From Streptomyces sp. F63 (GTDB lineage: Bacteria; Actinomycetota; Actinomycetes; Streptomycetales; Streptomycetaceae), in assembly GCF_018070345.1 (NCBI RefSeq), contig NZ_JAGPXX010000009.1:124001-188000 (forward strand): a stretch of 64,000 bases of DNA, given 5' to 3'. The position numbers were made by a program, and so were the translations under genes. Shown here piece by piece: positions 9,329 through 18,387 of this stretch. The notes beneath the pieces were generated by a model. It had not been told where the DNA came from, did not search any database, and worked only from the letters and a program-made list of their open reading frames with translations. Every line of letters begins with the position of its first letter. Position 1 is the stretch's first letter.

Positions 9329-9697
9329 TCACCCACCGCCGGGCCCGTCCCCCGCCGGGCCCGCACGCGCCCGGACCCGCGATACGAACGGTCCGAATGC
9401 GGCCTCGGCGGTCAGATCCGAGACCTCGCCGTGCACCACACAGCGAACCAGCCGGACGCCCTGCGCCTCGGCGACCCGCCGGGCCAGTCCACACGCGGTA
9501 TCCCGGCCCGACAGCGCGTGATCGGCCGCCGCGAGCGCCGCGAGGTCCGCACCGCCGCCCGCGCGATGGCGGGTGACCACTGCCTGCCCCATGGCCAGCA
9601 CAGCGGCGAACACGGCGCACAGAGCCGTGGCCGCCACAGCCGTCCAGACCGTGGCCGAACCCCGGTCGGCTTTCGTTGGTCTCCTCGCGCTCACCAC
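9329..9697 (-). CDS. TadG-like Flp pilus-assembly protein (Rv3654c-like)
   Basis: A 122-residue protein and the last gene of the Tad/Flp operon. After a short basic N terminus, DRGSATVWTAVAATAL begins a single hydrophobic helix typical of TadE/TadG-type minor pilins; ADLAALAAADHAL follows, a stretch characteristic of actinobacterial TadG-like proteins. Two in-frame GTG codons, at 9697 and 9694, are possible starts. The second overlaps the tadE stop as GTGA, indicating translational coupling. It probably sits in the membrane as part of the pilus assembly or as a pseudopilin. Confidence 0.78.
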   Translation of the reverse strand: MVSARRPTKADRGSATVWTAVAATALCAVFAAVLAMGQAVVTRHRAGGGADLAALAAADHALSGRDTACGLARRVAEAQGVRLVRCVVHGEVSDLTAEAAFGPFVSRVRARAGPAGDGPGGG

Positions 9698-10137
9698 CCG
9701 GCCCCCTTCTCCTCCGACGGGCCTGCCGGTGCAGCCGGTTCGGCCGGTGCCGGAGGGCCGGTGCCGGGCCGGCCGGGCGCCGTATCCCCTGGGGGCCCGG
9801 CCGCGGACTCATCCGCCGCGACGGCCTCCGACCGTAACCGGAGGCCCAGCGGCCCCGGTCCCGGAGCCCGGACCGCGACCGTGACCCGGACCAGTCCGCC
9901 CGCGTGGCGCAGTCCGATCTCCGCACCCCGCGGGGCGGCCGAGCGGGCCGCGGCCAGCGCGGCTTCCCGCGGTTCGGCCCGGGCGGCGGCCCGCGCCCCC
10001 GCCCGGGCCGCGTCCACACACTGAAGGTGTGCGGACGCGACCATCTGCCCCCAGATGAGCATCACGGTGAACAGAGCCAGTACCGGCAGCGCCACAGCCG
10101 CTTCCGCGGTCACATATCCGCGGTCAGAACTGTGCAT
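9691..10137 (-). CDS. TadE-like minor pilin (Rv3655c-like); contains a TTA codon
   Basis: A 148-residue protein. MHSSDRGYVTAEAAVALPVL is the TadE signature: a short leader, then a hydrophobic helix starting with G-x-x-T-x-E-A, the prepilin-type processing and assembly segment. A Pro/Ala/Gly-rich tail follows from about residue 110. Codon 101 (bases 9835-9837, within RLRSEAV) is TTA, so translation should depend on the bldA leucyl-tRNA. It overlaps the upstream Flp pilin gene by 14 bases and the downstream TadG-like gene by 4-7 bases, so it is coupled to both. Confidence 0.82.
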   Translation of the reverse strand: MHSSDRGYVTAEAAVALPVLALFTVMLIWGQMVASAHLQCVDAARAGARAAARAEPREAALAAARSAAPRGAEIGLRHAGGLVRVTVAVRAPGPGPLGLRLRSEAVAADESAAGPPGDTAPGRPGTGPPAPAEPAAPAGPSEEKGAGW

Positions 10138-10321
10138 CGAGCGCCTTCGCGATCACGGACTGCAGGGCGCCGGACACCGCATCGCTGGTCACCACCTTGT
10201 AGAGCACAGCGCCGAATCCGGCCGCGGCGATCGTGCCAACCGCGTACTCGGCGGTCGTCATTCCGGCCTGCGGGTCCATTCCGCGCAGCACACGCCGGCG
10301 GTTTCGCATCCAGATGTCCAT
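10124..10321 (-). CDS. Flp-type major pilin, DUF4244 family
   Basis: A 65-residue peptide. MDPQAGMTTAEYAVGTIAAA contains the Flp prepilin cleavage motif: a Gly followed by MTTAEYA, with the conserved Glu at +5 of the mature protein, then one hydrophobic helix. Small size and position among tad genes identify it as the structural pilin (DUF4244 in actinobacteria). CAAGGGGTTCGGGG lies ahead of the ATG at 10321. No separate prepilin peptidase gene is seen in this window. A gap of 113 bases separates it from the TadC-like gene, so it may have extra expression of its own. Confidence 0.85.
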   Translation of the reverse strand: MDIWMRNRRRVLRGMDPQAGMTTAEYAVGTIAAAGFGAVLYKVVTSDAVSGALQSVIAKALDAQF

Positions 10322-10434
10322 CCCCGAACCCCTTGTTCTGCCCCGCTCGTGGGGCGTTCGTTCGTGAGCCGTCTCCTGCCGAAATCACGTGAGCACATTC
10401 CGGCCGGGAGGGGCCCTGGGCAGTGGCTGACGGC

Positions 10435-11271
10435 TCACCGGGCGCCGCTCAGCAGTTGGTTCGCCAGGCCGATGAGCACCGGAGCCACCCCGACGGTCAA
10501 GAAGGCCGGGAGAAAGCACAGGCCCAGCGGCGCCGTGGCGAGCACCGCGGCCCGCCGCGCGGAGGCCGCCGCCGCCCGTGCCCTTCCGGCCCTGCACTCG
10601 GCCGCCACCCGAGTGACCGGCTCCACCGCCGACACGCCGGTGAGCTGCGCCCGCGCCAGGCAGCGGGCCAGCCCGGCCGTCCCCGGCAACTCGGCCAGCC
10701 GCCCCCACGCGTCCTCCGGATCACCGCCCAGGCGCAGTTCCGCGGCCACCCGGACCAACCGCTCACCGACCGGCCCGGTGAGGGATTGGCCCACCGCCAG
10801 GGCTGCCTCGCGCGGTCCCGCACCGGCGGCCAGGCAGGCCGCCAGCAGGTCCGCCGCCTGCGGCAGCCCGGCCGTGTCCGTACTCTGCCGGCTCCTCCGG
10901 CCCGGCCTTCCTCGCACCCATCTGCGTACGGCGTATCCCGCCGCCGGCCCCACCGCGCAGCCGGCCGCTCCGCCGATGACGGCCACGGCGGCCAGTGCCG
11001 CACCGACTGCCGGCCACCATTCCCGGACCGCCCCGGCCCAGCGCGCACGACGGACCCGGCCGGAGCACCGGCGGCCCGGCCGTGACGCGTCACGCCCCGG
11101 ACGACGGTGCAGCACGGTGCCGTCGCGGTGCGGATCCCGTACCGGGGTCAGCAGCAGCGCCAGCCGCCGCCGGGAAGCCCGGGACCGAGCGTTCCGCAGC
11201 ACCGCTGCGGCGAACACCGCTCCGCCCGCCAGCACCGCCGCCCACAGGCTGTGGACGAACTCCGTGTTCAT
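10435..11271 (-). CDS. TadC-like inner-membrane platform protein (T2SS F domain)
   Basis: A 278-residue membrane protein beginning MNTEFVHSLWAAVLAGGAVF. It has N-terminal membrane segments, then a cytoplasmic T2SSF-type domain (LPQAADLLAACLAAGAGPRE), and two C-terminal hydrophobic helices (LGLCFLPAFLTVGVAPVLIG). It should form the platform for pilus assembly with TadB. The ATG at 11271 has GGAGGA ahead of it and overlaps the tadB stop as ATGA. The frame stays open further upstream only because of GC bias. Confidence 0.85.
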   Translation of the reverse strand: MNTEFVHSLWAAVLAGGAVFAAAVLRNARSRASRRRLALLLTPVRDPHRDGTVLHRRPGRDASRPGRRCSGRVRRARWAGAVREWWPAVGAALAAVAVIGGAAGCAVGPAAGYAVRRWVRGRPGRRSRQSTDTAGLPQAADLLAACLAAGAGPREAALAVGQSLTGPVGERLVRVAAELRLGGDPEDAWGRLAELPGTAGLARCLARAQLTGVSAVEPVTRVAAECRAGRARAAAASARRAAVLATAPLGLCFLPAFLTVGVAPVLIGLANQLLSGAR

Positions 11272-12296
11272 GTCGTCCTCCTCCGTCCGGCCGCGGGAAC
11301 GCGGCCGATTCCCGGCCCGTCGGTGTACTCGCTGTGCTCGGCTCGCTCCGCGCGCCCGGGGCGGGAAGGGCGCGGGCGCTCCCCCGCGGCCGACGGGCTG
11401 CCACCGGCCCTCTCCGCCGCCCGCACGATGCGCCCGGTCCAGGCCAGGCCCGTGAACTCCAGTGCCGCTCCGGTCACCAGACAAGCCAGGCCCGCCGGGG
11501 TGTGCAGCAGGACCCGGAGCGGGTCCGCGCCGAGCGCGGTGCCCATCAGCAGCCCGAAGGCCGGCAGCAGGGCCAGCAGAGCGGCGGTGGATCTGGTCCC
11601 CTCGAGCTGCGCGCGGAGGTCCTCCCGCTGCTCCCGTTCGGTCCGCAGGGCGGCCGCCACCCGGTCGAGCCCGCCGGCGAGCCCGGCTCCGGTGTCGGCC
11701 GCCGCCTGCCAGCAGGCCGCGACTCCGGCCAGACCTTCCGCGCCCGGCCACCGGGCCGCCTGCCGCAGTGCTCCGGCGACGTCACCGCCGTACCGGGCCG
11801 CGGCCGCCACCGACGCCTGGCAGGGTCCCGGCCGGGCCGGCGAGGCCAGCAGCGCCTCCGCCGGCTGCCGGCCGGCCCGCAGCTCCCCGGCCATCACCGC
11901 GCAGAACTCGATGACCTCCGCGGCGCGCCGTTCCCCCGCCCGCCGCTCGTCCCGCCTCAGCAGCCGGCGCCGCACCAGCGGTACGGCCGCCAGAGCCGCG
12001 AGCGGTGGCAGCGGGGAATCACCGAGCCAGCCGACCAGGCACCCGGCCGGCAGGCACAGCCACTCCTGCCCGAGCCGACGCCTGGTTCGCTCCCATTGCG
12101 CCCGGGCGGCAGCCCACCCCCGCACGTACGGACGGAGGACCCGCGGGCTGTGCACAACCGGCACCGCGCCGGGCAGCAGCGCCCTTGCCCGGCGCCGTCG
12201 GCCCTGGCCCGCGGCCGACAGCCACGCCGCCAGGCCCGCGCACAGCAGTGCCGCCCAGGCCGCTCCCGGGGCGGCGTGGTCCACCACCCCGGTCAC
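11268..12296 (-). CDS. TadB-like inner-membrane platform protein (T2SS F domain)
   Basis: A 342-residue protein. The central domain EVIEFCAVMAGELRAGRQPA with DTGAGLAGGLDRVAAALRTE is the T2SSF fold; membrane helices are seen near residues 15-35, 90-120 and 250-310. GTG 12296 is chosen because GGGAGG precedes it at 6 bases and it overlaps the TadA stop as GTGA. With TadC it makes the membrane platform driven by the TadA ATPase. The basic, disordered C terminus (RAERAEHSEYTDG) is unlike most TadB proteins. Confidence 0.83.
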   Translation of the reverse strand: MTGVVDHAAPGAAWAALLCAGLAAWLSAAGQGRRRRARALLPGAVPVVHSPRVLRPYVRGWAAARAQWERTRRRLGQEWLCLPAGCLVGWLGDSPLPPLAALAAVPLVRRRLLRRDERRAGERRAAEVIEFCAVMAGELRAGRQPAEALLASPARPGPCQASVAAAARYGGDVAGALRQAARWPGAEGLAGVAACWQAAADTGAGLAGGLDRVAAALRTEREQREDLRAQLEGTRSTAALLALLPAFGLLMGTALGADPLRVLLHTPAGLACLVTGAALEFTGLAWTGRIVRAAERAGGSPSAAGERPRPSRPGRAERAEHSEYTDGPGIGRVPAAGRRRTT

Positions 12297-13633
12297 CACG
12301 TGCCTCCCGGAGCCGGGCTCGCGCCACCGGGCGTCGCCAGCAGCCGGTTCAGCCGCGGCCATCCGGGGCCGAGTACGGGCTCGGCCCGTGCCGCGTCCCA
12401 GACCGCTGCCGGGACCGTGGTGACGATGCCGGTGCCGTCCCGCTCCAGGACATGGACCTCCGCGATCCGGCGCAGGCCCGTCCCGCGGTCCCGCACCAGA
12501 TGGATGAGCACCGACAGGGCGGCCGCCAACTGGCTGTGCAGCGCTGCCCGGTCGAGCCCCGCGGTGGAGCCGAGAGCCTCCAGCCGTGCGGGGACGTCGG
12601 CCGCGGCATTGGCGTGCACCGTGCCGCAGCCGCTGTGACCGGTGTTCAGCGCGGCGAGCAGATCGGTCACCTCCGGACCGCGAACTTCGCCGACAACCAG
12701 CCGGTCGGGCCGCATCCGCAGGGCCTGCCGCACCAGATCCCGCAGAGTGACCCGGCCGGTCCCCTCCTGGTTCGGTGGCCGGGTCTCCAGGCGCACCACG
12801 TGCGGATGTTCGGGGCGCAACTCCGCCGAGTCCTCGGCGAGCACGATGCGCTCGGCGGTACCCGCCAGACTCAGCAGACTGGACAGCAGCGTGGTCTTCC
12901 CCACCCCGGCGCCCCCGCTGACCAGAAAGGACAGCCGGGCCTCCAGCAGCGCCCGCAGCAGCCGTTCGGCGCCGGGCGGCACCGTCCCCGCAGTGACCAG
13001 TTGTGCCAGGCCGAAGGCCTTGTGCCGCACGACCCGCAGCGACAGGCAGGTGGATCCGACAGCCACCGGCGGCAGCACCGCGTGCAGCCGGGTGCCCCCT
13101 GGCAGCCGGGCGTCGACCCACGGCCGAGCGTCGTCCAGCCGCCGCCCTGCCACGGCCGCCAGCCGCTGGGCCAGTGCCCGCACGGCAGCGGCGTCAGCGA
13201 AGCCCACATCCGTCAGTTCGAGCCCGCGGCCGCGATCCACCCACACCCGGTCGGGGGCCGTGACCAGGACGTCGGTGACCCCGGGATCGGCGAGGAGCGG
13301 CTCCAGGGGACCGGCTCCGACCAGCTCCGAGCGCAGCGCCGTCACCACGGCGAGCACTCCGGCGTCCCCCAGCAGCCGGCCCTCGGACCGCAGCGCGGCG
13401 GCCACCCGCGCCGGTGTCGGCTCCGCCCCCGTCTCGGCGAGCCGCAACCGGACCGCCGCGACGAGGGACGGCGGCACCGGCTGCCGCTGCCATGGGTGCT
13501 CCGCCGTTTCCGGCTCCGGGGCGGCCACCCGGCCGGCGCGCCCGGGCCCCGGGGGCGGCGCCGCGCCGCCTTCCGCGGACTGTCCCGCCCAGCCGGGCCG
13601 GGCGGGCAGCCGGCTCGTCTCTGTGCCGTTCAT
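12293..13633 (-). CDS. TadA/CpaF-family pilus assembly ATPase
   Basis: A 446-residue secretion ATPase that should power pilin assembly. Walker [16 protein letters not shown] lies near residue 240, the Asp box LAEDSAEL near 265, Walker B-type [15 protein letters not shown] near 305, and the His box [13 protein letters not shown] near 325. The N-terminal 60 residues are Pro/Gly-rich and probably disordered. Start and stop overlap both neighbours by 4 bases (ATGA, GTGA), so tadZ-tadA-tadB-tadC form a tightly coupled operon. Confidence 0.93.
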   Translation of the reverse strand: MNGTETSRLPARPGWAGQSAEGGAAPPPGPGRAGRVAAPEPETAEHPWQRQPVPPSLVAAVRLRLAETGAEPTPARVAAALRSEGRLLGDAGVLAVVTALRSELVGAGPLEPLLADPGVTDVLVTAPDRVWVDRGRGLELTDVGFADAAAVRALAQRLAAVAGRRLDDARPWVDARLPGGTRLHAVLPPVAVGSTCLSLRVVRHKAFGLAQLVTAGTVPPGAERLLRALLEARLSFLVSGGAGVGKTTLLSSLLSLAGTAERIVLAEDSAELRPEHPHVVRLETRPPNQEGTGRVTLRDLVRQALRMRPDRLVVGEVRGPEVTDLLAALNTGHSGCGTVHANAAADVPARLEALGSTAGLDRAALHSQLAAALSVLIHLVRDRGTGLRRIAEVHVLERDGTGIVTTVPAAVWDAARAEPVLGPGWPRLNRLLATPGGASPAPGGTW

Positions 13634-14736
13634 CCGACCGCACCCCCACCGCTCGTCAGGGCCCGGCCCCAGAAGGCCGAGCAGAACCGGGCCAGCGGCC
13701 CGCGGGGGTTGTCGCCGGGGACGGAATCACCGGGGGCCTCCCCGGGGAGCCCGGGTTCCGGGGGGATCTCCCCGGCCAGCGGGAGCCCGAGCAGTCCGGC
13801 GATCTCCTCGTCGTCCAGTCCTGCCCCGCAGGGCCCGCGGACCACGACCCGGAGATCGGGAAGCAGCGGGCGGACGGCCGACGCCACCCGATGCGCCGCG
13901 GCGACCGATCGCAGCCCGGCCGGCACCACCAGCAAGCCCAGATCGAGCTGGGCGAGCGCCTCGACGACCGTCTCGTCCAGCCGCCGGGGAAGGTCGACGA
14001 CCACGACACCGCCCCGCCGCCGCGCCGCGGAAAGCACTGAGCGCATGGCCTCCGGGGGAACGCCCACCGTGTCGCCCCGGTCCCAGCTGAGCAGCCGCAG
14101 GGAGCGCAGTCGCGGAAGGGACTCCTCCAGCGCGCCGGCGGCCACCCGGCCGCGTGACTGAGCGAACGCCGGCCAGCGCAACCCCTGGACGCTCTCCCCG
14201 CCGAGGAGCACATCCAGCCCGCCACCGAGCGGATCGCCGTCCACGAGCATCGTGCGCTGCCCGTCGCCGGCGGCGGTGACCGCGAGCGCGCACGCCAGTG
14301 TGCTGGCCCCGGCACCACCCCGGCCGCCGATCACACCGACGGCCAGCGCCGGTGCTCCGGGGCCCTCCAGGGCGTCGGCAATCCGGTCCACCAGCCAGGC
14401 CTCACAGCCGGGGAGCGGGACGACGTGATCGGCGCCGACACCGACGGCCCGCTGCCATACGCCGTGGTCCTCGGAGTCCCGGCTGATCAGCAGGACTCCC
14501 GCTCTCCGCACGGCGTTGCGCAGCCGGGGCACGGCGTCATCTCCCACGATGACCAGTGGTGCGCGCTCCCAGTTGCCGCGCTCCGGTACGCCGTGGCAGA
14601 CCTCCGGCTCGGCGCCCGCCGCGGCGCACAGCCGCAGCAGCTCGTCCAGCAGTTCCGCGTCCTCCGTGACGACCAGGGGCGGCCCCGCTCCCGGTAAGGC
14701 GCTTTCCAGCCGATCGGAAGTGTTCAGTCCGTTCAT
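13630..14736 (-). CDS. CpaE/TadZ-like ParA-family ATPase (Ssd-like); TTA at codon 14
   Basis: A 368-residue protein. The N-terminal receiver-like part ([20 protein letters not shown]) is followed by a MinD/ParA-type ATPase core: deviant Walker [20 protein letters not shown] near residue 155, Walker A' [17 protein letters not shown], and VVVDLPRR. TadZ/CpaE proteins position the Tad machine at the cell pole or hyphal site. The M. tuberculosis counterpart at this place (Rv3660c, Ssd) affects septum placement. It is the first gene of the operon, and codon 14 (bases 14695-14697) is TTA, so the whole coupled operon may be gated by bldA tRNA. Confidence 0.88.
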   Translation of the reverse strand: MNGLNTSDRLESALPGAGPPLVVTEDAELLDELLRLCAAAGAEPEVCHGVPERGNWERAPLVIVGDDAVPRLRNAVRRAGVLLISRDSEDHGVWQRAVGVGADHVVPLPGCEAWLVDRIADALEGPGAPALAVGVIGGRGGAGASTLACALAVTAAGDGQRTMLVDGDPLGGGLDVLLGGESVQGLRWPAFAQSRGRVAAGALEESLPRLRSLRLLSWDRGDTVGVPPEAMRSVLSAARRRGGVVVVDLPRRLDETVVEALAQLDLGLLVVPAGLRSVAAAHRVASAVRPLLPDLRVVVRGPCGAGLDDEEIAGLLGLPLAGEIPPEPGLPGEAPGDSVPGDNPRGPLARFCSAFWGRALTSGGGAVG

Positions 14737-15003
14737 GGCGGATCCCCTCTCGCTTCGGCACTCTCACTCCGCGAACCTCGTGGGAATCAGCGTGCGGCGA
14801 TCCGGGAAATCCCGTGGATCTTGGTCCAAATCTGTGGACAACTCAGCAGTTGTGAATATCCGGACCACCTAAACCGGTGACTTCCAAGCGCAGCATTGCA
14901 GTAACTCTGAGTAACAGCAGAGGCTGGGGGAAGCGGCCCCACGGAGAGAGCTGCCGACGCGCCGTCCACCGGGCGGGAGCCGCGAAAATGCGTCCGGACA
15001 TGC

Positions 15004-15038
15004 GACGACCCCCGCCGGGGGGGAGAGCGGGGGTCGTC
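15004..15038. terminator. Strong hairpin (first of two) in divergent region
   Basis: A 12-bp perfect inverted repeat, GACGACCCCCGC and GCGGGGGTCGTC, with an 11-base loop. It stands between two divergent genes, so it does not obviously end either. It may end an unseen short transcript or shape a leader of the HAD gene. Confidence 0.45.
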
Positions 15039-15045
15039 CCCACGG

Positions 15046-15069
15046 CCGACTCGGGGGGGGAGGAGTCGG
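15046..15069. terminator. Second hairpin in divergent region
   Basis: CCGACTC and GAGTCGG with a G-rich 10-base loop, only 7 bases after the first hairpin. Together they look like a tandem terminator or a leader structure. Confidence 0.35.
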
Positions 15070-15183
15070 GCCGGGTTAGCACGGTCGCGAACGATCCGTG
15101 ACTTCCATGGTGTACCCGAGGGCCTTCTCAGGCAAACCCACGCGCCTCAGCTTACGCCGAATGGAGGGCCTTATGCTCAACCC

Positions 15184-16035
15184 GTGGAAAACCACTCCTT
15201 GCCGCGCACAGCCGCCTTCTTCGACCTCGACAAGACCGTGATTGCCAAGTCCAGCGCACTGGCCTTCAGCAAGTCCTTCTACCAAGGCGGCCTCATCAAC
15301 CGCCGGGCCGTCCTGCGCACCGCTTATGCCCAGTTCGTCTATCTCCTCGGCGGCGCCGATCACGACCAGACGGAACGGATGCGGGAGTACCTCTCCGCGC
15401 TGTGCCGCGGCTGGAACGTCCAGCAGGTGCGGGAGATCGTCGCCGAGACCCTGCACGACCTCATCGACCCGATCATCTACGACGAGGCCGCCTCGCTGAT
15501 CGAACGGCATCACACCGCAGGCCACGACGTCGTGATCGTCAGCACCTCCGGCGCCGAGGTGGTCGAGCCGATCAGCCGGCTCCTCGGCGCGGACCGTGCT
15601 GTCGCCACCCGCATGGTCGTCGAGAACGGCTGCTACACCGGCGAGGTGGAGTACTACGCCTACGGACCCGCGAAGGCCGAGGCCATCGCCCGGCTGTCCG
15701 AGAGCGAGGGGTACGACCTGACGCGCTGCTACGCCTACAGCGACTCCATCACCGACATACCCATGCTGGAGGCGGTCGGCCATCCGCATGCCGTCAATCC
15801 CGACCGCGGGCTGCGCCGCGAGGCCGTGGCCCGGGGCTGGCCAGTTCTTTCCTTCGACCGGCCGGTCCGGCTGAAGCAGCGCTCGCCGTCGCTCTCCCTT
15901 CCCGCCTGGGGGCCGGCCTGGACCTCCCCGAACCGCCCCCTGGTCGTCGCCGCGGCCGCGGTGACGGCGGCGGTCGCGGCCGCCGGACTCGTCTGGTACG
16001 CCGGCCGGCGCCGTGCGGCGTACGCACGGGCATGA
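15184..16035 (+). CDS. HAD-IB family phosphatase (SerB-like) with C-terminal membrane anchor
   Basis: A 283-residue protein starting with GTG. Four HAD motifs are present: I FFDLDKTVI near residue 13 (nucleophile Asp and acid Asp), II VIVSTSGAEV near 120, III a Lys in GPAKAEAIARL near 162, and IV YAYSDSITDIPMLEAVGHP near 185. The C terminus (RPLVVAAAAVTAAVAAAGLV) is a membrane segment followed by Arg residues, so the catalytic domain should be cytoplasmic and membrane-tethered. Such HAD-IB proteins dephosphorylate small molecules or lipid phosphates; the substrate is unknown. It matches the position of Rv3661 next to the tad cluster. Confidence 0.87.
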   Translation: MENHSLPRTAAFFDLDKTVIAKSSALAFSKSFYQGGLINRRAVLRTAYAQFVYLLGGADHDQTERMREYLSALCRGWNVQQVREIVAETLHDLIDPIIYDEAASLIERHHTAGHDVVIVSTSGAEVVEPISRLLGADRAVATRMVVENGCYTGEVEYYAYGPAKAEAIARLSESEGYDLTRCYAYSDSITDIPMLEAVGHPHAVNPDRGLRREAVARGWPVLSFDRPVRLKQRSPSLSLPAWGPAWTSPNRPLVVAAAAVTAAVAAAGLVWYAGRRRAAYARA

Positions 16036-16477
16036 GAACCGGGCAGTGAATCCCGGCCCGGGCTTCCGCTTGCCGGGCCGGAGGAGTACAAAGGAATGAC
16101 CGGCCCGTGAGACCGGGGGGACCTTTCCAAGAGGTCTTCCGCAATTGTCCACGGCCCCACGGACCGCAGCACGAAAGCCGGGCACCCACGCGACGCCGAC
16201 CCGTCGAATACGGGCCAGTCGCACCAGGTCACGGGCCCAGGTCCGACCTGATGCGCATCTCGTGCACGCACTGGTATCCCGGCGGACGTGCCAGCGGCGG
16301 TACCGCGAGGTACCGCCGCATCAATGTCCGGCCGAGACTGCGGGAAGCGTCCTCCGGCCCGGTCTCCCGGCCTGCCGGGAAATCCCTCCGAGGCATTCCG
16401 GATCCGCCGGATCCCCTCTTGATCGTTCGCAGTTCGGGCCATCCCCGGTCAGGCCGTTTCCCGGCCGGGCAGCCCGG
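16036..16477. other. 442-bp gene-free region between convergent genes
   Basis: Several hairpins occur here. CGGGCCGG/CCGGCCCG near 16073-16108 could end the HAD transcript. The GNRA-loop hairpin at 16294-16319 is listed separately. No gene with coding character is visible. Confidence 0.5.
16294..16319. terminator. 11-bp hairpin with GCGA tetraloop
   Basis: GCGGCGGTACC, loop GCGA, GGTACCGCCGC. It is perfect and lies between the convergent HAD and Fic-like genes, so it can serve either or both directions. The loop fits the very stable GNRA class. Confidence 0.55.
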
Positions 16478-17299
16478 TCAGGCAGCGCCTCGCTGCAGGG
16501 CCTCGCAGACCGCGGTGCTCTCCCGGGCCCCCAGTTCGACCGCCCGTCCGCAGTGCGCGATCCACGCGGCCACCCCCTCGGGCGTACCGGAGGTGTAACC
16601 CGCGAGCGCCTCGGCGTAGGCCCCGGCTCCCAGCTCCGCGTGGCCGACCTCGGACGGGCACACCGCTTTGGGGTCCAGCCCGCTGCCGATGAGGACGATC
16701 CGTTCCGCCGTCCGTGCCACGAGCCCGTTGTGCGAGCCGAACGGGCGCAGAGCGAGCAGCTCGCCGTGCACGACCGCAGCGGTCACCAGCGCCGGCGCGC
16801 CGCTCCCGGCCGGCAACAGCCCGGCGAGCCCTTCCAGCCGTCCCGCCATCTCGCCCGCCTCCGGCAGTGGCAGGGTCACCAGCGGCTCGTCGACCGGCTC
16901 GTCCGCCAGCCGCGGCCGACCCACCGCTTCGTCCGGCGCCGCTCCCGAGGCGGCCACCAGATGGAGCCGGGCCAGGACGCGCAGCGGCGACTGCCGCCAT
17001 ACGGCCAGCAACTGCCCCGCCTCCGCGGTCAGCCGCAGAGCAGCGCCCACCACCCGCGGCTCTCCTTCGCCGCTGAAGTCCGTGCGCCTGCGGACTTCTT
17101 CCAGCGCCCAGTCGGCGCCGGCGAGCGCCGCGGAGCCGCGCGCACCGCGCAGAGCGGCCTCGGAAGTGATCTCGGTACTCCGGCGGCGCATCACCCGGTG
17201 GCCGTAGACCCGGTCCACGGCCTTCCGTACGGAGTCCACGGATGCGGCCACGCCCGGGAGGGCGCCGAGAGCGGTGAGCGGATCGGCATTCGTACGCAT
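16478..17299 (-). CDS. Fic-fold-like protein with degenerate active-site motif
   Basis: A 273-residue protein; the ATG at 17299 (MRTNADPLTALGALPG) is preferred to a longer frame beginning at 17368. An all-helical protein with HGELLALRPFGSHNGLVARTAERIVL near residue 180-205. This resembles the Fic/DOC motif HPFx(D/E)GNGRxxR, but the catalytic His is Arg and the acidic and second Gly/Arg positions are altered (RPFGSHNGLVAR). AMP transfer therefore seems unlikely, and the protein may be a pseudoenzyme or bind a nucleotide. It corresponds by position to Rv3662c. Divergent from the CooC-like gene, with 95 bases between them. Confidence 0.7.
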   Translation of the reverse strand: MRTNADPLTALGALPGVAASVDSVRKAVDRVYGHRVMRRRSTEITSEAALRGARGSAALAGADWALEEVRRRTDFSGEGEPRVVGAALRLTAEAGQLLAVWRQSPLRVLARLHLVAASGAAPDEAVGRPRLADEPVDEPLVTLPLPEAGEMAGRLEGLAGLLPAGSGAPALVTAAVVHGELLALRPFGSHNGLVARTAERIVLIGSGLDPKAVCPSEVGHAELGAGAYAEALAGYTSGTPEGVAAWIAHCGRAVELGARESTAVCEALQRGAA

Positions 17300-17394
17300 G
17301 AGCACGACCCTACGCACTGCGAGGCCCGCCCTCCCGATGGAGTGGTCTTGTTCACTGACATCCCTCACACAGCGTGCCGAAGCGGCTACGCTTG

Positions 17395-18387
17395 ATGAAC
17401 ATGAAGATCGCTTTCGTTGGGAAGGGCGGCAGCGGCAAGACCACGCTGTCCTCGCTCTTCATCCGCCGACTGGCCGCCGCCCGAATTCCGGTGCTTGCCG
17501 TGGACGCCGACATCAACCAGCACTTGGGTCCGGCCCTGGGCCTCGGCGACGAGGAGGCGGCGGCCCTGCCGGCCATGGGCGCCCGGCTGCCGCTGATCAA
17601 GGACTGGCTGCGAGGCGCCAATCCGCGCATCGCCTCGGCCGACACCATGATCAAGACCACCCCGCCGGGCACGGGCTCCCGGCTGCTGCGGCTCTCCGAG
17701 GACAACCCCGTGTTCGCCGCCTGTGCCCGGCGCGTCGCGCTCGACGAGGGCGAGGTCCGGCTGATGGTCACGGGCCCGTTCACCGAGGCCGACCTGGGAG
17801 TGGCCTGCTACCACTCGAAGACCGGGGCGGTCGAACTCTGCCTCAACCACCTCGTGGACGGCCGGCAGGAATACGTGGTCGCCGACATGACGGCCGGCTC
17901 CGACTCCTTCGCCTCCGGGATGTTCACCCGTTTCGACATGACGTTCCTGGTGGCCGAGCCGACCCGCAAGGGCATCGCCGTCTACCGCCAGTACAAGGAG
18001 TACGCCCACGACTTCGGCGTCACGCTGCGCGTGATCGGAAACAAGGTGCAGGGCCCGGATGACCTGGCCTTTCTCCGCGAGGAGGCTGGGGAGGACCTGC
18101 TGACCGTCTTCGGCCACTCGGACTGGGTCCGCGCCATGGAGAAGGGCCGCCCGCCCCGCTTCAGCATGCTGGAGGAGTCCAACCTGGCGGCCCTGCGGAC
18201 GCTGCACGAGGCCGCGGACCGCTCCTACGAGCGCCGCGACTGGCGCAGGTACACCCGCCAGATGGTCCACTTCCACCTGCGGAACGCGGAGAGCTGGGGC
18301 AACGCGCGCACGGGAACCGACCTGGCGGCCCAGGTGGACCCCGGCTTCGTCCTCGACGAGCGGACGGTCACTCCGCAGCCTGCCTGA
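17395..18387 (+). CDS. CooC-like/ParA-family P-loop ATPase
   Basis: A 330-residue SIMIBI-class NTPase. MNMKIAFVGKGGSGKTTLSS carries a deviant Walker A with the signature Lys (KGGSGKTT). VLAVDADINQHLGPALGL resembles CooC, the ATPase that helps insert nickel into CO dehydrogenase. Later, EYVVADMTAGSDSFASG supplies Walker B and FLVAEPTRKG follows. No CO dehydrogenase is nearby, so the client is unknown. The ATG at 17395 is chosen; a second ATG lies two codons later. It converges with the downstream lipoprotein gene, and their ends overlap by 20 bases. Confidence 0.83.
   Translation: MNMKIAFVGKGGSGKTTLSSLFIRRLAAARIPVLAVDADINQHLGPALGLGDEEAAALPAMGARLPLIKDWLRGANPRIASADTMIKTTPPGTGSRLLRLSEDNPVFAACARRVALDEGEVRLMVTGPFTEADLGVACYHSKTGAVELCLNHLVDGRQEYVVADMTAGSDSFASGMFTRFDMTFLVAEPTRKGIAVYRQYKEYAHDFGVTLRVIGNKVQGPDDLAFLREEAGEDLLTVFGHSDWVRAMEKGRPPRFSMLEESNLAALRTLHEAADRSYERRDWRRYTRQMVHFHLRNAESWGNARTGTDLAAQVDPGFVLDERTVTPQPA

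Larger units (their letters stand above)
14737..15183. other. 447-bp divergent control region between tad operon and HAD gene
   Basis: AT-richer sequence at 14760-14900 should contain the tad promoter. Two strong hairpins follow (listed separately). A weak open frame begins with GTG near 14877 and runs through both hairpins, but it has no good ribosome site or recognisable product, so it is not called. Confidence 0.5.

Noticed and set aside
14877..15101. 74-codon open frame in the tad/HAD divergent region
   Set aside because: It passes through two strong hairpins and has no ribosome site; the hairpins explain the sequence better.
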